Assembly: GCA_934667625.1 (NCBI GenBank)
Contig: CAKUMH010000005.1
Location: 1-64,000, forward strand
Source: an uncultured Elusimicrobiales bacterium
GTDB taxonomy: Bacteria > Elusimicrobiota > Elusimicrobia > Elusimicrobiales > Elusimicrobiaceae
Length of the DNA stretch: 64,000 bases
Direction of reading: 5' to 3'
Below, one piece after another: positions 49,759 through 57,866 of this stretch (position 1 is its first letter; each line of letters opens with the position of its first letter). The position numbers were made by a program, and so were the translations under genes. Below the pieces are notes generated by a model. It made no database searches, was not told the origin of the DNA, and saw nothing but the letters and a program-made list of their open reading frames with translations.

Positions 49759-50577
49759 TTATTTCAAGTGGTAGAATTGGGCTACCACGTCCCACGCTTC
49801 TTCGGCGGTTTCCACCGTTGCGCAGGATTCGGCCTCTTCGGGCGAAATCACGCCGTAGGACGCCAACCCCGGGATGTTCACCACGGTGTTCCAAAATTCT
49901 TTGCCCACGAGCACTATCGGAATTTCCTGTTTTTTACCTGTTTTAACGAGTGTTAAAATTTCAAACAGTTCGTCAAACGTGCCGAACCCGCCGGGGAACA
50001 CCACAAACGCCTTGGCGCGCATGACCAAGTGCAATTTGCGGATGGCAAAATAGTGGAACAAAAACGCCAAATTTTTGGTGATGTACGGATTGGGGTGCTG
50101 CTCGTGCGGGAGCGTGATGTTCATGCCGATGCTGCGCCCGCCGTTTTCAAACGCGCCGCGGTTGGCGGCTTCCATTAAGCCCGGCCCGCCGCCGGTTACG
50201 ACGGCAAAGCGGTCTCCCGCGTGCTTGACCACCAATTTGGCAAAGCGTCTGGCTTCCTCGTAATATTTGGACAGCTTGGCAAGCCCTTCGGCCTCGTACA
50301 CGCGGTTTTGCAAGTTTTTATCGTCCGGATTTTTGGCCAGGGCCGCTTGGGCGGCTTTTAGTTTGGCGGCGGCATCCTTTTCTTCCCGCACGCGCGCACT
50401 GCCGAAGCAAACCACAGTCTCTTTGACGTTAAAATGCTGCAGGTAAATTTCCGGCTTCATCACCTCCAGCTCCATGCGCACGGGGCGCATTACGTCTTTT
50501 TTAAGCAAGGGGATATCTTCGTACGCTTTAATATAAGAATTTTCCCGTTCAATGGCTTGTTGTTCTTTGGTCGTCAT
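49759..50577 (-). CDS. LOG-family (TIGR00730) nucleotide hydrolase
   Basis: A 272-residue protein of the LOG family, formerly called lysine decarboxylase-like. It has VVCFGSARV, TGGGPGLMEAANRGAFENGG and the signature PGGFGTFDELFEILT, which binds the ribose-phosphate of nucleoside monophosphates. It probably cleaves the N-glycosidic bond of a nucleotide. The N-terminal ~80 residues form an extra helical part. ATG 50577 follows GAGG; its start lies 9 bp after the dxs stop, one operon. Confidence 0.88.
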   Translation of the reverse strand: MTTKEQQAIERENSYIKAYEDIPLLKKDVMRPVRMELEVMKPEIYLQHFNVKETVVCFGSARVREEKDAAAKLKAAQAALAKNPDDKNLQNRVYEAEGLAKLSKYYEEARRFAKLVVKHAGDRFAVVTGGGPGLMEAANRGAFENGGRSIGMNITLPHEQHPNPYITKNLAFLFHYFAIRKLHLVMRAKAFVVFPGGFGTFDELFEILTLVKTGKKQEIPIVLVGKEFWNTVVNIPGLASYGVISPEEAESCATVETAEEAWDVVAQFYHLK

Positions 50578-50585
50578 AGAGTACC

Positions 50586-52439
50586 TCATTTCATCCATTT
50601 TAAAATATGTTTTGTCATTTGCTCGGCGGAAATGCCCACCTTGTCGTACAGACTGGCGCATTTGCCGTGGGGAACAAACTCGTCGCCGATGCCCAGGCGC
50701 AAAAGTTTAAAATCAGCCTGCTTGTCGGCCAGGTATTCGGCCACGGCCGAACCGAACCCGCCGGAAAGCATGTTGTCTTCCACCGTCACCAGACGGGGGG
50801 AGAGTTTGAGGGCTTCGTCAATCAGTTTTTTGTCCAGCGGGCGGACAAAGCGCATATTGACTACGCCGCAGTCTACCCCTTTTTCCGCCAGTTTTTGGGC
50901 GGCGTCTAAGGCGGGGTGCACGCGGTTGCCAATGGCCAAAATGGTGGCGTCCTTGCCTTTTTTAAGCCATACGCCCTTACCGATAGGCAGGGTCTTGGGC
51001 TCTTTGTCTAGCGCAATGCCAAAGCCCGCACCGCGCGGATAACGCAGCACGAAAGGGGCTTTTGCCTCAAACGCGGTTTTGAGCACATGCTGCATTTCGT
51101 TTTCGTCCGCCGGGGCGGCCAAAATCAGGTTGGGCATATCGCGCAGGAAGCTCAGGTCAAACACGCCATGGTGCGTGGGGCCGTCCTCGCCCACCAGCCC
51201 GGCGCGGTCCAGCGCAAAGACGACGGGCAGGTTCTGCAGGCAAATGTCATGCAAAATTTGGTCGTAGCAGCGTTGGGCGAAGGTGGAATAAAGCGCCACA
51301 ATCGGCTTAATGCCTCCGGCGGCCAGGCCGGCTGCAAAGGTGGCGGCGTGCTCTTCGGCAATGCCGACGTCAAAATAGCGGGAGGGATATTTGTCCCGGA
51401 AGGCATCCAGCCCCGTCCCTTCCGGCATGGCGGCCGTAATGGCGGTGATAGAAGGGTCTTTTTCTGCCAGTGTCAGCAGGGCCTTGGAGAAGGCTTGCGT
51501 AAACGTCATACAGCTGGCCTTGCCCAGCGAGTCGCCCGTTTCCACGTCAAAAATGCCGATTCCGTGGAACTTGGTCGGTTTTTCCTCGGCGGGTTTGTAG
51601 CCCTTGCCTTTTTTGGTGACCACGTGAAGCATCACCGGGCCTTTGACGTCCTTTAAATTTTCCAGCACTTCAATCATTTCGTTAATGTCGTTGCCATTTA
51701 CCGGGCCGAAGTAGCGGAAGCCCATTTCCTCAAACAGCGTGCCCGGGAACAAAATGGCGCGCGCCCGCTTGGCCAGCTTGGCGGCGTTGTTGCCCAGTTC
51801 GTCAAAACGCTTTAAAAAGTTGGTGGCTTTTTCCTCGGCCAGCTGCATGTATTTTGTTGTGAGGAGTTTGGTGAGCGCTTTGCCCAGTGCGCCCACGCGC
51901 TTGGAGATGAACATTTGGTTATCGTTTAAAATAACCAGCATATCCGTGCGCAAAAGCCCGGCGTTTTGCATGGCCTCGTACGCCATGCCGCCCGTCAGGC
52001 AGCCGTCGCCCACTACGGCGATGACCTTGTTCTTTTCGTGCTTTTGGTCGCGCGCAATGGCCATACCCAACGCGGCCGAAATGGCCGTGGAAGCGTGGCC
52101 GACGCCGAAGGTGTCAAAGTTGCTTTCGGTCCGCTTGGGGAACCCGCTCAGCCCGCCTTCCTTGCGCAGCGTACTAAAATCCTTTTGGCGCCCGGTTAAA
52201 AGCTTGTGCGCATAGGCCTGGTGGCCCGTGTCGTACACGATTTTATCGTCCGGGGTGTTAAAGACATAGTGCAAAGCCGTGATAATTTCCACCGCGCCCA
52301 AGCTGGAACCCAAGTGCCCGCCGTTGTGGCTGGCGGTTTGAATAATGGTTTGGCGCAGTTCTTCGCACAGCGTGGGCAAATGCTCCTTTTTGATAAGGCG
52401 CAAATCACGCGGGCTTTGGATGCTGGGTAGAACTTTCAT
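50586..52439 (-). CDS. dxs: 1-deoxy-D-xylulose-5-phosphate synthase
   Basis: A 617-residue thiamine-diphosphate enzyme condensing pyruvate and glyceraldehyde-3-phosphate, the first step of the MEP isoprenoid pathway. SHNGGHLGSSLGAVEI and TGHQAYAHKLLTGR open it; VVGDGCLTGGMAYEAMQNAG with LNDNQMFIS binds Mg-ThDP; DVGIAEEHAATFAAGLA and DRAGLVGEDGPTHHGVFDL are in the second domain. It is followed 8 bp after ispA, so both isoprenoid genes are co-transcribed. Confidence 0.96.
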   Translation of the reverse strand: MKVLPSIQSPRDLRLIKKEHLPTLCEELRQTIIQTASHNGGHLGSSLGAVEIITALHYVFNTPDDKIVYDTGHQAYAHKLLTGRQKDFSTLRKEGGLSGFPKRTESNFDTFGVGHASTAISAALGMAIARDQKHEKNKVIAVVGDGCLTGGMAYEAMQNAGLLRTDMLVILNDNQMFISKRVGALGKALTKLLTTKYMQLAEEKATNFLKRFDELGNNAAKLAKRARAILFPGTLFEEMGFRYFGPVNGNDINEMIEVLENLKDVKGPVMLHVVTKKGKGYKPAEEKPTKFHGIGIFDVETGDSLGKASCMTFTQAFSKALLTLAEKDPSITAITAAMPEGTGLDAFRDKYPSRYFDVGIAEEHAATFAAGLAAGGIKPIVALYSTFAQRCYDQILHDICLQNLPVVFALDRAGLVGEDGPTHHGVFDLSFLRDMPNLILAAPADENEMQHVLKTAFEAKAPFVLRYPRGAGFGIALDKEPKTLPIGKGVWLKKGKDATILAIGNRVHPALDAAQKLAEKGVDCGVVNMRFVRPLDKKLIDEALKLSPRLVTVEDNMLSGGFGSAVAEYLADKQADFKLLRLGIGDEFVPHGKCASLYDKVGISAEQMTKHILKWMK

Positions 52440-52447
52440 ACGACTCC

Positions 52448-53458
52448 TTAATAGGTTCTGGTTTTAAAGAATTCCGCCATTTCGTACAGCGGCCACAGGT
52501 TTTTCTTTTTGGCGGTTTTCAGGCCGTTAAGCGCCTTCTGCGCGTTGGCAATGAGCAGCTGGGCGTGTTTGCGGCTTCCTTCCAGCCCGTAAAGACTGAC
52601 GAAGGTGAGCTTGCCGTTTTCTTTATCGCTGTTGGATTTGCCCAGCTGTTTGGCCGAGGCGGTGACGTCCAAAATATCGTCCACAATTTGGAACACGAGC
52701 CCAATGCAGTTGGCGTATTTTTTGATGAGCGTCAAATCGCTGCCTTTTACGCCGGCTAACAGGGCGCCCGTTTCCACGCTGCCGCGGATGAGCGCGCCGG
52801 TTTTGTTGGCGTGAATGTAGTTTAAAATGGTTTCGGGCGTGGTTTCCTTGACGGTGGACGGAAGCATAAAATAGTGCAGGGACTTGTCTGCCAGCGGTTT
52901 GGATATTTTGCGGAGTTTGTCGGCTCTCGTGCTGGCGGCATCTGCCGCGCCCATGCCTTCGGCGTACACGTCGGCCACTTGTCCGCCCACCATGCCGGAG
53001 GCCCCGGCGCAGTTGGCAAAGTTCATGAGTGCTTTTAACGTGTTCTCCGCACCGACGGATTTTACCTTGCCGTTTTGGGCAAAGACCTCAAACACATAAG
53101 TCAAAAGCGCGTCGCCTGCCAGCAGAGATAAATCTTCCCCAAACACTTTGTGGTTGGTGGGTTTGCCGCGGCGCAGGGAATCGTTATCCATGGAAGGCAA
53201 ATCATCGTGAATTAAAGAATAGGTGTGGAGCATTTCCACCGCGCAGGCGGCGGGCATTACGTCAGCCGCTTTTTTGCCGAAGGCCTCGGCGGTGGCCAGG
53301 AGCAAAATGGGGCGCACGCGTTTGCCGCCGGCTTCCAGGGAGTAATCCATGGCATCCGTTAAAATCTTGGGCGAATTTTTAATTTTGGAAATATATTTGG
53401 ACAGATTTTTTTCTACTAGTTTGGCACGGTCTTTCAAGTACACATCAAACTTATTCAT
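52448..53458 (-). CDS. ispA: Polyprenyl (farnesyl/geranylgeranyl) diphosphate synthase
   Basis: A 336-residue trans-prenyltransferase. First Asp-rich motif DDLPSMDNDSLRRGKPTNH and second DDILDVTASAKQLGKS are both complete, as is GGKRVRPIL. It extends IPP/DMAPP chains for quinones and undecaprenyl lipid, the latter needed by the glycan pathways here. The chain length cannot be fixed from sequence alone; the residues before the first motif (HTYSLIHDD) suggest a short product. GAGG precedes the ATG; a TATAAT box is ~35 nt upstream. Confidence 0.93.
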   Translation of the reverse strand: MNKFDVYLKDRAKLVEKNLSKYISKIKNSPKILTDAMDYSLEAGGKRVRPILLLATAEAFGKKAADVMPAACAVEMLHTYSLIHDDLPSMDNDSLRRGKPTNHKVFGEDLSLLAGDALLTYVFEVFAQNGKVKSVGAENTLKALMNFANCAGASGMVGGQVADVYAEGMGAADAASTRADKLRKISKPLADKSLHYFMLPSTVKETTPETILNYIHANKTGALIRGSVETGALLAGVKGSDLTLIKKYANCIGLVFQIVDDILDVTASAKQLGKSNSDKENGKLTFVSLYGLEGSRKHAQLLIANAQKALNGLKTAKKKNLWPLYEMAEFFKTRTY

Positions 53459-53542
53459 AGTTATTATCCTCGTTGTACGGACTTTCCTTTATTATACCTT
53501 ATATTGGGCCGCACGAACGGGCGCGGCGGGAACATTTTAATA

Positions 53543-53548
53543 TATAAT
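53543..53548 (+). promoter_or_regulatory. -10 box of hydF, leaderless spacing
   Basis: TATAAT is 7 nt before ATG 53556; no Shine-Dalgarno sequence. The divergent ispA promoter lies within the same ~95-bp gap. Confidence 0.45.
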
Positions 53549-53555
53549 TTTTTAT

Positions 53556-54722
53556 ATGGTAAAAGTAAATCGGCCGCATATCGGCATTTTTGGAAGGATG
53601 AACGCGGGCAAAAGCTCGCTGATTAACGCCTTGACGGGGCAGGACGTGGCCGTAGTGGCCGACCAGCCCGGCACGACGACGGACCCCGTCAAAAAGACGT
53701 TGGAGATTTTGGGCATCGGCCCCGTGGTGTTGGTGGACACGGCGGGCGTGGACGATACGTCCGTGCTGGGCGCCCAACGCGTGGCCCGCACGCAAGAAAC
53801 CCTGGAGCGGGTGGATTTGGCGCTGCTCGTTTTTGCGGGCGCGTGGGGCGCGGAAGAACAAAAATTGCTGCAACTGTGCCAGGCGCGCGGCGTGCCGTTT
53901 TTCTGCGTGCATAACAAGAGCGATTTGGCTCCGCTTACGGATTTTACGGCCCCGGCGGAAGTGGTGGAATTTTCTTGCAAGGCGCCGCAAACGGACCGGG
54001 TGCTGGCTCTTATCAAAAAGCATTTGCCCAAAAGCGCCTATGCGCCGTCGCTTTTGTTGGACGAGGTGGTGCACGCCGGGCAAGAGGTGGTGCTGGTGAT
54101 TCCGGTGGATGCGTCCGCGCCCGAAGGGCGGCTGATTTTGCCGCAGGTACAGACGATACGCAATTTGCTGGATATCGGGGCAGTGGCCGTTTGCCTGAAG
54201 GATACGGAGCTGGCGGCTTACTTAAAAACGCACACGCCGGATTTGGTGGTAACGGACTCCCAAGCGTTTAAATATGTAAGTTCCGTAGTGCCGCGGACAA
54301 TCCCGCTGACGAGCTTTAGCATTTTGTTCTCGCGCATGAAGGGCGATTTTGAGGCGTATCTGAAGGGCACGCGCGCCATTGACACGCTTGCCGACGGCGA
54401 CAAGGTGCTGATTTTGGAGTCCTGCTCGCACAGCGTCAACAAGTGCGACGATATCGGCCGCACCAAAATTCCCAACTGGCTGCAAAAATACACGGGCAAA
54501 AAATTGCACTTTACCGTGGTGGCGCATTTGGACCCGCTTCCCGCCGACGTGCAAACCTATAAATTGGCCATTCAGTGCGGGGGGTGCATGGTAACGCGCA
54601 CGCAGATTATGCGGCGTTTGTCTGTGCTGGCAGACAAGGGCGTGGCGCTTTCCAACTATGGGTTGGCGATTGCCTACTGCAACGGTATTTTTGACCGCGT
54701 AACGGAAATTTTTAGCAAGTGA
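53556..54722 (+). CDS. hydF: [FeFe]-hydrogenase maturation GTPase HydF
   Basis: A 388-residue scaffold GTPase on which the 2Fe subcluster of [FeFe]-hydrogenase is assembled. GTPase motifs: GRMNAGKSSLINAL (P-loop), GTTTDPVKK, DTAGVDD and NKSD. The C-terminal cluster domain has ESCSHS, DIGRTKIPNWL and IQCGGCMVTR, giving the Cys ligands (CxH and CGGC) for the [4Fe-4S] cluster. HydG is convergent downstream; HydE and the hydrogenase are not in the window. Confidence 0.95.
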   Translation: MVKVNRPHIGIFGRMNAGKSSLINALTGQDVAVVADQPGTTTDPVKKTLEILGIGPVVLVDTAGVDDTSVLGAQRVARTQETLERVDLALLVFAGAWGAEEQKLLQLCQARGVPFFCVHNKSDLAPLTDFTAPAEVVEFSCKAPQTDRVLALIKKHLPKSAYAPSLLLDEVVHAGQEVVLVIPVDASAPEGRLILPQVQTIRNLLDIGAVAVCLKDTELAAYLKTHTPDLVVTDSQAFKYVSSVVPRTIPLTSFSILFSRMKGDFEAYLKGTRAIDTLADGDKVLILESCSHSVNKCDDIGRTKIPNWLQKYTGKKLHFTVVAHLDPLPADVQTYKLAIQCGGCMVTRTQIMRRLSVLADKGVALSNYGLAIAYCNGIFDRVTEIFSK

Positions 54723-54825
54723 TTGGTGGGGCCGCGGGCCGGACGGCAACGGCGAATGCCAGAAACTTTGCGGGCGACGGTGCCGGTAAATATATCCTTC
54801 CGTAGCAATTTCCGCTGCACAAAAA

Positions 54826-54863
54826 GCACCGCCCCGGGGAATTTTCCTCGGGGCGGTTTTCGT
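54826..54863. terminator. Bidirectional terminator between hydF and hydG
   Basis: ACCGCCCCGGGG and CTCGGGGCGGT pair around AATTTTC, flanked by A-run and T-run. Confidence 0.85.
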
Positions 54864-54878
54864 AAAATACGACGCGCA

Positions 54879-56261
54879 TTAAAAATACAAATCGCGCTTG
54901 CCGGCTTTGATTTTAGCCAAATTCTCGTCAATCATTTTGCGGATAGGCGTACCTTCTTGAAAGGACTCTTTGGCGGTGCTGTCAATCAGCGCGTACCCCT
55001 TGGCCTTTAGCGGCGCGGGGGCAAAATCTTCCAAGTATTCGGCAAACGTAAACATGGCATTGGGCAGACAGTGCGTTTTAATCAGCCCGGGTTTGGCCAT
55101 GTCCATAAAGTCCTTGCCCACGCGGCCCAAGCGGTAGCACCCCGTGCAGAAAGACGGCATGTGCTTGGCGTCCACCACGGCGTCAATCACTTCCGCCAGC
55201 GAGCGGCTGTCCGTCAGTGTGAACTGGCTGCCGTTTTGCTTGTCGTAGGAGTAGCCGCCCGGGTTCACGCACGAGGCCGCCGAAATCTGCGAGACGCCCA
55301 GCTCCAGGCAGGCGTTGCGCATGGCCGGGGATTCGCGCGTGCTTAAAATAATGCCCGTGTACGGCACCGCCAAACGCAGCACCGCCACACACTTTTTGAA
55401 CTCGTCATCGCTTAACACGTCGTTGGGGTGCTGGCTGAAGTCGGACCCTTCGGCCGGTTCAATGCGCGGAATGGAAATGGTGTGCGGGCCGACGCCGTAG
55501 GTCTTGTCCAAATACCACGAATGTTCCAGCGTGGCCAAAATTTCGTATTTGTGGTTGTACAGGCCCAACAGCGGCCCGATACCCACGTCGTTAATTCCCG
55601 CTTGCAGGGCGCGGTCCATGGCGTCCAGACGGAACTGGTAATCCTTCTTGGCGCCAGCCAGGTGCAGCTTTTCGTACGTTTGTTTGTGGTACGTTTCCTG
55701 GAACAGCTGGTACGTGCCAATGTTGCATTTTTTGAGTTCTTCAAATTCTGGCTCGGTCAACGGCGCAATGTTGACGTTTACCCGGCGGATGTTTTGCCCG
55801 TTCCAGCGGGTATCGTAAATGGTTTTGATACTGTCGTACACATACTGCAACCCACCGCCCGGGTAGGCCTCTCCGGCCACCATCAAAATGCGTTTGTGCC
55901 CCTGTTGTAAGAGCGCGGTAACTTCCTGGCGGATTTCGTCCTGCGTGCTGGCGTGGCGCTTTAAATGCGTGTTGGAGCGGCGGAAGGCGCAGTACACGCA
56001 CTCGTTGGTGCAAATGTTGGAAATGTAAAGCGGGGCAAACAGCACAATGCGGTTGCCGTAAATGGCTTCTTTTACGTATTTGGCCGCGGCAAATAAATCG
56101 TTTAATAATTTTTGGTCCGTAATGTTTAACAGTACGGCGGCTTCTTCCAGCGAAATGCCCTTCAGCTCGCGGGCTTTGTTTAAAATTTCCGTCACTTCGG
56201 CGTCCGTGTGGGACGTGGCTTTTTCCAAAGTTCGTTGCAGTTTTTCGTCATCAATAATCAT
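54879..56261 (-). CDS. hydG: [FeFe]-hydrogenase maturase HydG (radical SAM)
   Basis: A 460-residue tyrosine lyase making CO and cyanide ligands of the H-cluster. The radical-SAM cluster motif is C84-TNE-C88-VY-C91, in ISNICTNECVYCAFRR. GEAYPGGGLQYVYDS and GIGPLLGLYNHKYE follow; the C-terminal auxiliary cluster has FCTGCYRLGR and a later KTHCLPNA Cys (CX2CX22C). Full length for the family. It implies H2 metabolism by fermentation. Confidence 0.96.
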   Translation of the reverse strand: MIIDDEKLQRTLEKATSHTDAEVTEILNKARELKGISLEEAAVLLNITDQKLLNDLFAAAKYVKEAIYGNRIVLFAPLYISNICTNECVYCAFRRSNTHLKRHASTQDEIRQEVTALLQQGHKRILMVAGEAYPGGGLQYVYDSIKTIYDTRWNGQNIRRVNVNIAPLTEPEFEELKKCNIGTYQLFQETYHKQTYEKLHLAGAKKDYQFRLDAMDRALQAGINDVGIGPLLGLYNHKYEILATLEHSWYLDKTYGVGPHTISIPRIEPAEGSDFSQHPNDVLSDDEFKKCVAVLRLAVPYTGIILSTRESPAMRNACLELGVSQISAASCVNPGGYSYDKQNGSQFTLTDSRSLAEVIDAVVDAKHMPSFCTGCYRLGRVGKDFMDMAKPGLIKTHCLPNAMFTFAEYLEDFAPAPLKAKGYALIDSTAKESFQEGTPIRKMIDENLAKIKAGKRDLYF

Positions 56262-56315
56262 ACTTATATCATAGCACTTTTACTGCTTAAAGTGCCCGGG
56301 CGGGCGCGGATTTGC

Positions 56316-56321
56316 TATCAT
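56316..56321 (+). promoter_or_regulatory. -10 box of smpB, leaderless spacing
   Basis: TATCAT is 6 nt before ATG 56328; no ribosome site. It lies between the divergent hydG and smpB starts. Confidence 0.4.
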
Positions 56322-56327
56322 ATATCT

Positions 56328-56798
56328 ATGCCGAAGAAAGAATCCGTTTTAATCGTTTGTTCTAACCGCAAGGCGTACCACGATTATTTTATTGAGGATA
56401 CGTACGAGGCCGGCTTGGAACTTTTGGGTGCGGAGGTAAAGTCCATCCGCCAAAAGGAGCTGAGCTTGGAGGGGAGTTTTGTGCGGGTGGAAAACGGTAC
56501 GGCGCGCGTGTATAATATGCACGTAAAGCCCTACAAATTTAATTCGCTTTCGGAGCTGGACCCCACGCGTGCGCGGCGGCTATTGCTCAACAAAAAAGAA
56601 CTGCGCAAACTGGCGGCCAAGGCGGAAATAAAGGGGTATTCCCTGGTGCCGCTGGAGGTGTATTTTAAAAACGGATGGGCCAAGCTGAAACTGGCCGTGG
56701 CCAAGGGCAAGCACTTGTTTGACAAGCGCGAAAGTTTAAAAAAGCGCGATTTAAACCGCGAAATGGAACAACATTTCAAAAATAATATCCGTTTTTAA
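56328..56798 (+). CDS. smpB: SsrA-binding protein SmpB
   Basis: A 156-residue tmRNA partner in ribosome rescue. CSNRKAYHDYFIEDTYEAGLELLGAEVKSIR is the OB-fold start; GSFVRVENGTARVYNMHVKPY and YSLVPLEVYFKNGWAKLKLAVAKGKHLFDKRE are family hallmarks, and the basic tail KKRDLNREMEQHFKNN mimics the codon-anticodon region. The start at 56328 gives the standard length. The tmRNA gene itself was not found in the window. Confidence 0.96.
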   Translation: MPKKESVLIVCSNRKAYHDYFIEDTYEAGLELLGAEVKSIRQKELSLEGSFVRVENGTARVYNMHVKPYKFNSLSELDPTRARRLLLNKKELRKLAAKAEIKGYSLVPLEVYFKNGWAKLKLAVAKGKHLFDKRESLKKRDLNREMEQHFKNNIRF

Positions 56799-56874
56799 CG
56801 CTTGGGCACGGCGGAAAAATCCCTATACAAACAGGAAATTTTAAAAAAAGCTGGATTTTTCCGTCGCAATATTC

Positions 56875-56880
56875 TAGAAT
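56875..56880 (+). promoter_or_regulatory. -10 box of tRNA-Leu (and perhaps ftsQ)
   Basis: TAGAAT lies 10 bp before the tRNA 5' end; an overlapping TATACT (56880-56885) is the alternative. The -35 region is weak. Confidence 0.4.
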
Positions 56881-56890
56881 ATACTTAATT

Positions 56891-56974
56891 GGGCGGGTGG
56901 CGGAATTGGCAGACGCGTACGGCTCAGGACCGTATGGACGAAAGTCCTTAAGGGTTCAACTCCCTTTCCGCCCA
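56891..56974 (+). tRNA. tRNA-Leu(CAG)
   Basis: An 84-nt class II tRNA: acceptor GGGCGGG pairs with TCCGCCC (G-T at the base), anticodon stem TACGG/CCGTA with loop CTCAGGA (anticodon CAG), a long variable arm, and T-loop TTCAACT. The discriminator is A; CCA is not encoded. The ftsQ start lies only 26 bp downstream with no terminator between. Confidence 0.94.
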
Positions 56975-56999
56975 TTTTATTTTTTTGTTGGTTGCTGCT

Positions 57000-57821
57000 A
57001 TGAGAAAGAAAGATTTTTATCGGCCGTCAACGGCGTCTTTAGGTAAAAAAAGACGGGTTGTACGCCGGCAAGGGTCTTCCTTTTTTTTTAAGTTTTTTTT
57101 GCTGGCGGTCTTTCTTATGGTGGTGGTTTGCGGCGGCTGGCTGGCTGTCAGCAAGGCCTACTATGCGTTGGTAAACGCCCAATGGACCGACTGGCACGCC
57201 AAAACCGTGGCGGTGGAAGGCGTGAGCGGGCAGCTAAACAAAGAACTCCTGGCGCTACTGACGCCGCTTCAAAGTAAACCCTTTTCGCTCAAAGACGCAG
57301 CCGCCCTGCGCGAAGCAGTCCAGCTGCGTTATCCCATGTTAAAAAATGTGTCGGTCAGTCGCGGGCTTATCAGCGGGTGTTTGACGGTGTCCGCCAAGCA
57401 CCGCACGCCGATTGCCAAGTTCGTCCTGCCCGACGATTCCGTGCGCTATATTGACAGCGACAGCACCGTCTATACCGACCCGGCGCCCGATTTGCTCACC
57501 CCCGTTCCGTTTGTGGAACTGGTGGGGAACACGCCCGAAAAGCTGAGCCCCGAGTTTATTGACTTGGTGGAAAGCACGCTCAAGCTCAACAAACAGTTGG
57601 ATTTTGCTTTTTTGCAGATGAACCTGAAAGACAACACCGTGCAAATGCACATGCCCGACGGCGGCGTGATTGACTTTGGCACGGCCGAGCATTTAAAACA
57701 AAAGGCGGCGCGCGCGGCGCAGATTTTGGCCTTTTCCAACGGGCGTTACCAGCATTTTCACCGCTTGGATTTCCATTTTTTTGAAGACGGAAAAGTTTTT
57801 TTAACACAGACGGCCCATTAA
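57000..57821 (+). CDS. ftsQ: FtsQ/DivIB-type cell division protein
   Basis: A 273-residue single-pass membrane protein: basic cytoplasmic tail (~30 residues), membrane helix ~33-55 (FKFFLLAVFLMVVVCGGWL), then a POTRA-like domain starting near KTVAVEGVSGQLNKELLALL and an FtsQ domain with RYPMLKNVSVSR and YIDSDSTVYTD. It links early and late divisome parts. Gene position before ftsA-ftsZ supports the name. ATG 57000 lacks a ribosome site; TTG 56985 is an alternative start. Confidence 0.85.
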   Translation: MRKKDFYRPSTASLGKKRRVVRRQGSSFFFKFFLLAVFLMVVVCGGWLAVSKAYYALVNAQWTDWHAKTVAVEGVSGQLNKELLALLTPLQSKPFSLKDAAALREAVQLRYPMLKNVSVSRGLISGCLTVSAKHRTPIAKFVLPDDSVRYIDSDSTVYTDPAPDLLTPVPFVELVGNTPEKLSPEFIDLVESTLKLNKQLDFAFLQMNLKDNTVQMHMPDGGVIDFGTAEHLKQKAARAAQILAFSNGRYQHFHRLDFHFFEDGKVFLTQTAH

Positions 57822-57866
57822 GTTTTATAATAGTGGTAAGGCTTTATTTTTTTCTAGGTGGTTCTT

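Noticed and set aside
56275..56890. tmRNA gene next to smpB
   Set aside because: No tRNA-Ala-like ends or tag-peptide frame can be recognised in this interval.
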